Source: an uncultured Oscillospiraceae bacterium (GTDB lineage Bacteria; Bacillota; Clostridia; Oscillospirales; Ruminococcaceae). From it: a stretch of 11,084 nucleotides of DNA. The stretch covers positions 1 through 11,084 of the forward strand of contig CAJMEU010000096.1 in the NCBI GenBank assembly GCA_905212515.1, read 5' to 3'. Each line of letters opens with the position of its first letter. The first letter of the stretch is position 1. The notes beneath the pieces were generated by a model, which saw nothing but the letters and a program-made list of their open reading frames with translations, was not told where the DNA came from and searched no databases. The position numbers were made by a program, and so were the translations under genes. Below, in pieces: positions 1 to 6,036 of the stretch.

Positions 1-502
<502 letters not shown>

Positions 503-503
503 G

Positions 504-1505
504 TCAGTTCCCCTCCTTCAAGTCTTGCGGGAAGTCCGGGTGCAGGCGCCAGCACACGGCCTTGTGGCCGTTGCCCACGTCGTACGTGGGGGGCACGTGC
601 TTTTTGCAGACCTGCATGCAGTGCTCGCAGCGGGAGGCGAACTCGCAGCCCTTGGGGGGCGCGAACAGGTCGGGCGGGGTGCCGGCGATGGACACCAGCT
701 TCTCGCCCCGGTCCGTGTCCACGGTGGGCAGGCTTTTCAGCAGGGCCTGGGTGTAGGGGTGGCTGGGCCGGTAGAAGATCTCCTCGGCCGTGCCCGTCTC
801 CACCACTTTGCCCGCGTACATCACGGCCACGCGGTCGGCCAAATTGGCCACCACGCCCAGATCGTGGGTGATGAGGATGATGGCGGTTCCCGTCTTTTCC
901 CGCACCTCGGCCATCAGCTGCATGATCTGCGCCTGGATGGTCACGTCCAGGGCGGTGGTGGGCTCGTCGGCGATGAGCAGCTTGGGCTCACAGCTCATGG
1001 CCATGGCGATCATGGCCCGCTGGCGCATGCCGCCGGAAAATTCGTGGGGGTACTGCTCGGCCCGCTCGGCCGCGTTGGGGATCTGCACCATCTCCAGCAG
1101 GCGGACGGCCTCTTTCCTGGCCTCCTCGCGGGAGAGCTTGCGGTGCTGGCCGATGGCCTCCGTCAGCTGCTTGCCCACCTTCATGGTGGGGTTCAGGCAG
1201 GTCATGGGATCCTGGAAGATCATGCTGACCAGCCGGCCGCGGATGTCCTGCATCTTCTTCTCGCTGGCGGCCACGATGTCCTCGCCGCACAGGTCGATGG
1301 TGCCCTGCTTGATGCGCGCCGGGGGCATGGGGTTCAGCTTCATGATGGTTTGGGCGGTGACGGATTTGCCGCAGCCCGACTCGCCCACGATGGCCAGCAC
1401 CTCGCCCTCGCCCACGTGCAGGCTCACGCCGCGCACGGCGTGCACCTCGCCTGCGTAGGTGTCGAAAGACACGTGCAGGTTTTCGATTTTCAATACGTCT
1501 GCCAT
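504..1505 (-). CDS. oppD: Oligopeptide ABC transporter ATP-binding protein OppD
   Basis: Cytoplasmic ATPase that powers peptide import with OppF; 333 residues, normal for the family. Visible in order: Walker A GESGCGKS (41-48), Q-loop Gln98, signature FSGGMRQR (156-163), Walker B LLIADE (176-181) and H-loop His214, so the catalytic set is complete. The C-terminal oligo_HPY region carries HPYTQALL (249-256) and then a cysteine cluster: Cys287, 293, 296, 300 and 318. Similar clusters hold a [4Fe-4S] centre in some characterised DppD/OppD proteins; whether this one does is inference. The ATG at 1505 lies 6 bases after the oppC stop, and its ribosome site GAGGAGGT is made of the last oppC codons and stop, which suggests coupled translation. 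The substrate class (oligopeptide rather than dipeptide) is inferred from the whole operon. Confidence 0.95.
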   Translation of the reverse strand: MADVLKIENLHVSFDTYAGEVHAVRGVSLHVGEGEVLAIVGESGCGKSVTAQTIMKLNPMPPARIKQGTIDLCGEDIVAASEKKMQDIRGRLVSMIFQDPMTCLNPTMKVGKQLTEAIGQHRKLSREEARKEAVRLLEMVQIPNAAERAEQYPHEFSGGMRQRAMIAMAMSCEPKLLIADEPTTALDVTIQAQIMQLMAEVREKTGTAIILITHDLGVVANLADRVAVMYAGKVVETGTAEEIFYRPSHPYTQALLKSLPTVDTDRGEKLVSIAGTPPDLFAPPKGCEFASRCEHCMQVCKKHVPPTYDVGNGHKAVCWRLHPDFPQDLKEGN

Positions 1506-1511
1506 GTGTCC

Positions 1512-2522
1512 TTACCTCCTCAGTTTCGGGTCAAAGGCGTCGCGCAGCGCGTCGCCCAGCAGGTTGAAGCTCAGCATCGTGACGCAGATGAGCACGGCCG
1601 GGATCATCATCTGGTAGGGGTACAGGCGGAACATGCTGAAGCCGTCGTTGGCCAGCTGGCCCCAGGAGGACTGGGGCACGGGCACGCCCAGGCCGATGAA
1701 GGAGAGGAAGCTCTCGTTGAAGATCATGCCCGGGATGGCCATGGTGACCTGCACGATGACCACGCTGAGCAGGTTGGGGATCAGGTGTTTGAACAGGATG
1801 CGGCGGGGCTTTGCGCCCATGGCCTTGGCGGCCACCACGAACTCCTGCTCTTTCAGGGCCACGATCTGGCCGCGCGTCAGCCGCGCGATGCCCGTCCAGC
1901 CCACGATGATGTAAGCGATGACCATGCTGGTGGCGCCGGGGGACAGCACCATCATCATCACGATGAGCAGGATCAGGTAGGGGATGCCGTTGATGACCTC
2001 CACCGCGCGCATCATTACGTTGTCCAGGGCGCCGCCCACATATCCGGAAATACCGCCGTAGACCAAACCGATGATGCAGTTGGCCACCACGGCCGTGAGG
2101 GCCATGGTGAGGGACAGCCGGCCGCCCATGGCGGCACGGGTGAGCAGGTCGCGGCCCAAGCTGTCGGTGCCCAGCCAGTGCATGTGGCCGGTGTCCGCGC
2201 AGCGGGTGAACATGGGCGCGTTGGTGTGGGTGACGTGCTGCTGCTCCTCAGTAAAGGGGCTGAAGATGGGCTGCAGCACGGCGAACAGCACGATCAGCGC
2301 CACGGCGACGATGCAGACGATGGCCGTTTTGTTGCTGAACAAGCGGCGCATGGCGTCCTGCCAGAAGCTGATGGAGGGGCGGGCGATGGCCTCGCGGGAG
2401 GAGGCGTCCGGCCCCACCCAATCAAAGTCCGCGGGGGCGGGATCATAAGGGGCGGCGGCAGCGGCGCGCGCCTCTTCCTCGGCGGCCAGCTGCGCGGCCA
2501 GCGCTTTCTGTTTCTTGCTCAT
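1512..2522 (-). CDS. oppC: Oligopeptide ABC transporter permease OppC
   Basis: One of the two membrane subunits that form the peptide channel with OppB. The protein is 336 residues with the ATG at 2522 as start. A GTG at 2531 overlapping the oppB stop would add three residues, but the ribosome site GGAGGGG (about 2532-2538) sits 8-9 bases before the ATG and only one or two before the GTG, so the ATG is preferred. An Ala/Glu-rich cytoplasmic tail of about 60 residues precedes the first membrane segment (about 67-87). The family motif LGTDSLGRDLLTR is at 118-130, followed by several hydrophobic segments. The EAA loop that docks on the ATPases is at 225-250 (AAKAMGAKPRRILF core). The C-terminus ends DALRDAFDPKLRR, typical of DppC/OppC. 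It sits between oppB and oppD with 5-6 base gaps, clearly one transcription unit. Confidence 0.94.
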   Translation of the reverse strand: MSKKQKALAAQLAAEEEARAAAAAPYDPAPADFDWVGPDASSREAIARPSISFWQDAMRRLFSNKTAIVCIVAVALIVLFAVLQPIFSPFTEEQQHVTHTNAPMFTRCADTGHMHWLGTDSLGRDLLTRAAMGGRLSLTMALTAVVANCIIGLVYGGISGYVGGALDNVMMRAVEVINGIPYLILLIVMMMVLSPGATSMVIAYIIVGWTGIARLTRGQIVALKEQEFVVAAKAMGAKPRRILFKHLIPNLLSVVIVQVTMAIPGMIFNESFLSFIGLGVPVPQSSWGQLANDGFSMFRLYPYQMMIPAVLICVTMLSFNLLGDALRDAFDPKLRR

Positions 2523-2527
2523 GTCCC

Positions 2528-3475
2528 TCACCCCTCCTTTCCGTCGGCCAGCTTGACGCGCGGGTCAATCAAGCAGTACAGCACGTCTACCACCAGGTTG
2601 GCGAACACCAAAAACGCGCCGTAGAACAGCGTGGTGCCCGCGATCAGCGTAAAATCGTTGTTCTGGATGCTGGTGACGAAGAACTTGCCCATGCCGGGGA
2701 TGGCGAAGATCTTCTCCACCACAAAGGCGCCCGTGAGGATGGCGGCCGTCTGCGGGCCCATGATGGTGACGATGGGCATGATGGCGTTGCGCACCGCGTG
2801 CTTCCAGATGATCTTCTTCTGGCCCAGGCCCTTGGCCTTGGCCGTCTTGATATAATCCTGGTTGAGCACGTCCAGCATGCTGGTGCGCATCATGCGCGAG
2901 ACCACGGCCAGCGTGCTGAAGCCCAGGGCGAAGGCGGGGATCAGCTTGCTCATCTCGCCGTTCCAGCCCGTGATGGGGAACAGCTTGAAGCCCAAAAGCT
3001 TCGGTAATTGCAGGCCCAGCCCATATTGCAGGAGCGCGCCAATGATGAAACTGGGCATGGACACGCCCAAAAGGGCGATGAACATGCTGCCCGTGTCCCA
3101 TTTGGTGCCGCGCTTCACCGCGGCCAGCACGCCCAGCAGGATGCCGGCCACCGTGGAGAAGATCAGCGCGCGCACGCCCAGTTCAAAGGAATAGGGGAAG
3201 CTTTCGGCGATGATGTCGGTGACGGCGCGCCTTGTTTTGATGGACACGCCCAAGTCCCCATGCAGCACGTTGCCCACATAGGTGATGAACTGTTCGGGGA
3301 TGGATTTATCCAGCCCATACCGGGCCTCCAGGGCCGCCATGACGGCCGGGTCGATGGATTTGCCGGTGCTGAAGGGGTCGCCCGGCATGGCGTGCATCAT
3401 GAAAAACGTGATCGCCACCAGCAGGAAGATCGTGAGGATCGAATAAAAGAGGCGCTTCAAAATATATTTTGCCAC
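2528..3475 (-). CDS. oppB: Oligopeptide ABC transporter permease OppB
   Basis: Channel-forming membrane subunit, partner of OppC; 315 residues, usual for OppB/DppB. The start is a GTG at 3475, preceded by AAAGGAG with about 10 bases of spacing; the protein then reads MAKYILKRLFYSI, the expected N-terminus. A first membrane segment (about 9-28) is followed by MPGDPF and an external region, then further hydrophobic segments at about 102-120, 131-151, 179-195, 235-255 and 278-302. The EAA loop is at 206-234 (KTAKAKGLGQKKIIWKHAVRN). It ends LIDPRVKL, a family signature. It is the first gene of oppBCDF and overlaps the possible GTG start of oppC by 4 bases. The 337 bases before it separate it from oppA and contain terminators, so it probably depends partly on its own promoter and partly on read-through. 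Confidence 0.95.
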   Translation of the reverse strand: MAKYILKRLFYSILTIFLLVAITFFMMHAMPGDPFSTGKSIDPAVMAALEARYGLDKSIPEQFITYVGNVLHGDLGVSIKTRRAVTDIIAESFPYSFELGVRALIFSTVAGILLGVLAAVKRGTKWDTGSMFIALLGVSMPSFIIGALLQYGLGLQLPKLLGFKLFPITGWNGEMSKLIPAFALGFSTLAVVSRMMRTSMLDVLNQDYIKTAKAKGLGQKKIIWKHAVRNAIMPIVTIMGPQTAAILTGAFVVEKIFAIPGMGKFFVTSIQNNDFTLIAGTTLFYGAFLVFANLVVDVLYCLIDPRVKLADGKEG

Positions 3476-3513
3476 GCAAAACCAGCTCCTTTTCTGTCAA
3501 AAATGGAACAAGC

Positions 3514-3542
3514 GGTATATTTGCTTCTCTCAATGTTTTCAC
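3514..3542 (-). promoter_or_regulatory. Possible sigma-A promoter for oppBCDF
   Basis: On the minus strand GTGAAA (3542-3537) is separated by 17 bases from TATACC (3519-3514). Each box matches four of six consensus bases. The predicted start near 3507 would leave a leader of about 32 bases carrying the oppB ribosome site. The spacer is occupied almost exactly by one arm of the inverted repeat. The match is modest, so this is a candidate only. Confidence 0.3.
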
Positions 3543-3600
3543 GGGCGGCCGGCGCCGTCCGGGCCCAGAAGCAAAAAGACAAAACATTGAGAGAAACAAA
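3520..3600. repeat. Inverted repeat, 20-base arms with 41-base spacer, upstream of oppB
   Basis: Arm one (3520-3539) and arm two (3581-3600) are inverted copies matching at 19 of 20 positions, with a perfect 15-base core (TTCTCTCAATGTTTT and its complement). The middle 41 bases are GC-rich. It could act as paired DNA sites for a regulator or as a long-range stem in an oppA read-through transcript. No flanking target duplication is visible, so a mobile element is unlikely. Confidence 0.75.
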
Positions 3601-3654
3601 CAGGGCCGCCGGTATTTTGTGCCTGTCTGCCGCGGCGCGTGCCTGTAAAAAGAG

Positions 3655-3679
3655 AAAAAAATAGCCGCAGGGCTATTTT
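3655..3679 (-). terminator. Second intrinsic terminator between oppA and oppB
   Basis: A 9-base perfect stem AAAATAGCC/GGCTATTTT (3658-3666 with 3671-3679) has a 4-base loop and is followed on the minus strand by a run of seven T (3661-3655). It lies about 70 bases beyond the first terminator. It may be a back-up terminator for oppA or an attenuator that sets read-through into oppBCDF. Confidence 0.75.
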
Positions 3680-3745
3680 CAGCCGGCCGCCCGCCAGGCG
3701 GCGGCCTACAGGATCCGCGCAAATTTTCACAGGGGCAAACGCAAG

Positions 3746-3783
3746 AAAAAACCGGCTGCCTACTGCGCGCAGGCAGCCGGTTT
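3746..3783 (-). terminator. Intrinsic terminator of oppA
   Basis: A 13-base perfect stem (3749-3761 with 3771-3783, core ACCGGCTGCCT) with a 9-base loop is followed on the minus strand by TTTTTTC. It begins 30 bases after the oppA stop codon. It is a textbook terminator for oppA; any oppBCDF transcription from the oppA promoter must read through it. Confidence 0.9.
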
Positions 3784-3812
3784 CTCTCAGGTGCAACAGT
3801 TCGCGGCCAAAC

Positions 3813-5549
3813 TTACCCCACGATGGTGGCGTAGTGCATCACGATGTCCTGGAAAGCGGTACGGACAACGCCCGTCAGCTTGTCGGATGTGATGTAGTCG
3901 CGGATACGATGATAGATGGGGCCGATGGGCATTTGTGCCATGCGCCGCTTTTCGGCATAGATCATGAACTCCTCGCGCTTGGCGGCGTCGGCCTCGGTGT
4001 AGGAGGAGGCGATCAGCTCGTCAAACTCGGTGTTGCTCCAACCGGTGTGGTTGTTGCCACTGTCGGTCACGAACATGTCCAGATAAGTCAGGGGGTCGTC
4101 ATAGTCGGGGCCCCACAGCGCGAAGCAGACGTCATAGGTCTTCTCGGGCTCGGCCTGCAGACGGCTCTTGAAGGGCAGCTGGGTGACGGTGGCCGCGATG
4201 CCGAGCCTCTCTTTCCACTGGTTCTGGATGAAGGCGGCGGTCTTGTAGGCGTTGTCGCCCTCGTCGGTGACGTAGTTCAGGTTGATGGAAGCGGGATCCA
4301 CACCGGCCTCGGCGCAGCCCTCTTCGAACAGGGCCTTCACGTCGTCCGCAGAGATGCTGCGGTCGATCAGGTTGCCGCGGGCTTCGCTGTAGGCGCCGCC
4401 GTTGATGGCGTCAGGCACCATGCCGGTGGCAGCCAGATAGCTGTTCTTCAGCACGTCGCGGTTCAGGCTCTCGGCGTCGATGGCCATGGTCAGGGCACGG
4501 CGCACCTTGGCGTTGCTGAGCGCGGGGGTGGAGGCGGAAACGGTGTTGTACTCCAGATAGCCGGGGGCGGCGTCCGGGTACTGGCCCGGGGTGCAGCCCT
4601 CGCCCTTCAGCAGCTGGACCTGATCGCCGGACAGGCCGACCATGTCGAGCTCGCCGCCCTGGAAGCTGTTCAGGGCCGCGCCGGAATCAGAGATCATGAC
4701 CATCTTCACTGTGGGGATGAAGGCCTTGTTCTCTTTGTCCCAATAATTGTCGTTCTTGGTGATGGTGACATGGTCCTCATGCTGCCACTCGCTGATGACA
4801 TAGGGGCCGTTGTACAGCATCTTGTCGGCGTCCAGGGCATAGCCGTCCACGCCGCCCATCTCGTTGTAGAACTTCTCGTTCATGGGATAGAAGCTGGGGA
4901 AAGCGCACATGCTGAGGAAGTAGGCGCAGGGGTTGGTCAGGGTGATCTCCAGGGTGGTGTCGTCGATGGCTTTCACACCCAGATCCTCCGGGGAACCGGT
5001 GCCGGCCAGCAGTTCGCTGGCGCCCTGCACGTAGGAAGCCCAGGTGCCGGCATAGGCCGCGCCGGTCTCGGCGGTGAAGTGCTGGGTCAGGGCGAACACG
5101 AAGTCGTTGGCAGTGACGGGGTCGCCGTTGCTCCACACAGCGTTGTCGCGCAGGTGGAAGGTGTAGACGGTGCCCTCAACGCCGTCGGCGTTGGCGGACA
5201 CGTCCCAGCTCTCGGCCACGCCGGGGATGGGCTGGTTGTTCTCATCCAGGCTGGTCAGGCCCTCCAACACGTCGCGCATGATGCTGATGGCGGTGGCGTC
5301 CGTGGTGGTGATGCTGTTCATCTCGGGCGGCTCGGTGTTGATGTTGATGGTGACCATATCCGCATCCATGGTGCCCGGATACAGGCCGTTGGTCATGCTG
5401 GTGCCGGCGGCAGCGGGTGTGCTGTCAGCGGGCGTGCTTTCGGCAGTGGAGCCAGACGAGGCAGCCGGGGCGGACGAAGATGCGCCGCCGCAAGCGACCA
5501 TGGACATGGCCAAAACCAATGCCAGCACGAGTGCAAGTGCTTTTTTCAT
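3813..5549 (-). CDS. oppA: Oligopeptide-binding lipoprotein OppA (solute-binding family 5)
   Basis: Extracytoplasmic receptor that captures peptides and delivers them to OppBC; 578 residues. The chosen start is the ATG at 5549, which gives a clear lipoprotein signal (MKKALALVLALVLAMSMVAC) with GGAGGG 9 bases upstream; an in-frame upstream extension to 5609 lacks a ribosome site and spoils the signal. Lipidation is expected at Cys20, followed by a flexible Ser/Ala/Thr/Pro-rich tether to about residue 50. The family 5 signature runs across 112-150 (ESWDVSAN, TFHLRDNAVWSNGDPVTANDF). WGPDYDDPLTYLDMF at 479-493 is the pattern of oligopeptide-binding members. The gene has its own promoter and terminator and is the first gene of the opp locus, as expected for the subunit needed in largest amount. 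It could instead bind dipeptides or signalling peptides; the fold and transporter role are secure, the ligand is not. Confidence 0.93.
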   Translation of the reverse strand: MKKALALVLALVLAMSMVACGGASSSAPAASSGSTAESTPADSTPAAAGTSMTNGLYPGTMDADMVTININTEPPEMNSITTTDATAISIMRDVLEGLTSLDENNQPIPGVAESWDVSANADGVEGTVYTFHLRDNAVWSNGDPVTANDFVFALTQHFTAETGAAYAGTWASYVQGASELLAGTGSPEDLGVKAIDDTTLEITLTNPCAYFLSMCAFPSFYPMNEKFYNEMGGVDGYALDADKMLYNGPYVISEWQHEDHVTITKNDNYWDKENKAFIPTVKMVMISDSGAALNSFQGGELDMVGLSGDQVQLLKGEGCTPGQYPDAAPGYLEYNTVSASTPALSNAKVRRALTMAIDAESLNRDVLKNSYLAATGMVPDAINGGAYSEARGNLIDRSISADDVKALFEEGCAEAGVDPASINLNYVTDEGDNAYKTAAFIQNQWKERLGIAATVTQLPFKSRLQAEPEKTYDVCFALWGPDYDDPLTYLDMFVTDSGNNHTGWSNTEFDELIASSYTEADAAKREEFMIYAEKRRMAQMPIGPIYHRIRDYITSDKLTGVVRTAFQDIVMHYATIVG

Positions 5550-5589
5550 TTTGCTTTTCCCTCCATAATGAAATTGTCTTTGTACCGAG

Positions 5590-5616
5590 AGCGCCCGTGC
5601 ACAAAGCATGGGCGCT
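5590..5616 (-). promoter_or_regulatory. Stem-loop in the oppA 5' leader
   Basis: AGCGCCCATGC pairs with GCACGGGCGCT around a 5-base loop, an 11-pair stem with one mismatch (A against C in the minus-strand RNA). It lies about 40 bases before the oppA start and inside the predicted leader. No T run follows, so it is not a terminator. It may stabilise the message; no known riboswitch class is recognised. Confidence 0.55.
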
Positions 5617-5633
5617 GCCAGGACTAGGGTTTT

Positions 5634-5662
5634 ATTATACTAAATTGTTACGTTAAAAGCAA
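5634..5662 (-). promoter_or_regulatory. Sigma-A promoter of oppA
   Basis: On the minus strand TTGCTT (5662-5657) is followed by a 17-base spacer and a perfect TATAAT (5639-5634). The predicted start near 5627 gives a leader of about 78 bases. The spacer contains the motif GTAACA, which recurs as a palindrome upstream. Confidence 0.8.
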
Positions 5663-5705
5663 TCTGCGGAGCGGCCCGGCTTTTTCTTTGTAACATTTTT
5701 GTTAC
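5645..5705. promoter_or_regulatory. Candidate operator: GTAACA palindrome plus half-site at the oppA promoter
   Basis: GTAACA-TTTT-TGTTAC at 5690-5705 is a perfect palindrome about 28 bases upstream of the oppA -35 box. A lone copy, TGTTAC on plus (5645-5650), falls inside the promoter spacer. The site centres are about 50 bases apart, near five helical turns. This fits a dimeric regulator binding two sites, but I do not recognise the regulator and such short motifs in AT-rich DNA can arise by chance. Confidence 0.4.
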
Positions 5706-5976
5706 TTTTTCTTGAAAACATGCACAACAACTGTATTTCATACAAAAAACAAATCCGTCATTCCGCCCGTTTTCTGGTTTTGGCTGGAATTTTTCCGTAT
5801 TTTTACTCATTAGAGATATTGCTTGGGAATTTAGTGAAATGGAGATACGACCGTTTTTTGGTATGTGCAGCAGGCCGTTTTACCGGCAAAGAAGACGTGA
5901 AGCGCCCCTTGCAACCGTCGGCCAGGGACGTGAAGTTGTCTTTTTGGAGTAAACAGATTTACCGTCCTCACTGTAC
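5706..5976. other. AT-rich intergenic spacer, no gene seen
   Basis: About 270 bases between the upstream region of oppA and the terminator of the next minus-strand gene. It is visibly richer in A and T than the flanking genes up to about 5880. A plus-strand open frame crosses it from about 5720 but has no ribosome site, recognisable product or natural end before it runs through the terminator into the neighbouring gene. I see no tRNA, no known small RNA and no convincing promoter here. Confidence 0.6.
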
Positions 5977-6014
5977 AAAAAGAACGTCCGGCAGTTGCCA
6001 AACTGCCGGACGTT
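5977..6014 (-). terminator. Intrinsic terminator of the DUF4214-SpoIID gene
   Basis: A 14-base perfect stem (5983-5996 with 6001-6014, core CGTCCGGCAGTT) with a 4-base loop is followed on the minus strand by CTTTTTG. It starts about 22 bases after the stop at 6037. The plus strand also has a short T-rich stretch after the stem, but no plus-strand gene enters it. Confidence 0.88.
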
Positions 6015-6036
6015 TGTTCTTTTGCCGCGGGAGTGG

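Larger units (their letters stand above)
3476..3812 (-). other. oppA-oppB intergenic regulatory region (no gene)
   Basis: This 337-base gap holds no credible coding sequence. Read in the direction of the opp genes it contains, in order: a strong intrinsic terminator just after oppA, a GC-rich stem (GGCCGCC paired with GGCGGCC at 3684-3705), a second intrinsic terminator, a pyrimidine-rich stretch, a long inverted repeat, a weak possible promoter, and the oppB ribosome site. The arrangement fits partial uncoupling of oppBCDF expression from the abundant binding-protein message. Confidence 0.7.

Noticed and set aside
3495..3500. Perfect TTGACA on the minus strand just before oppB
   Set aside because: No -10 box lies 16-18 bases downstream, and transcription from it would start at or inside the coding sequence.
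3520..3600. Inverted repeat as the ends of a miniature mobile element
   Set aside because: The unit is only 81 bases, has no flanking direct duplication, and fits a regulatory site better.
3539..3796. Minus-strand small open frame (85 codons) between oppA and oppB
   Set aside because: It spans both terminator stems and the inverted repeat and has no convincing ribosome site or product.
3639..5627. Plus-strand open frame of about 660 codons opposite oppA
   Set aside because: Antisense shadow of oppA, rich in Gly/Val/His with no domain, and it runs through the oppA terminator stem.
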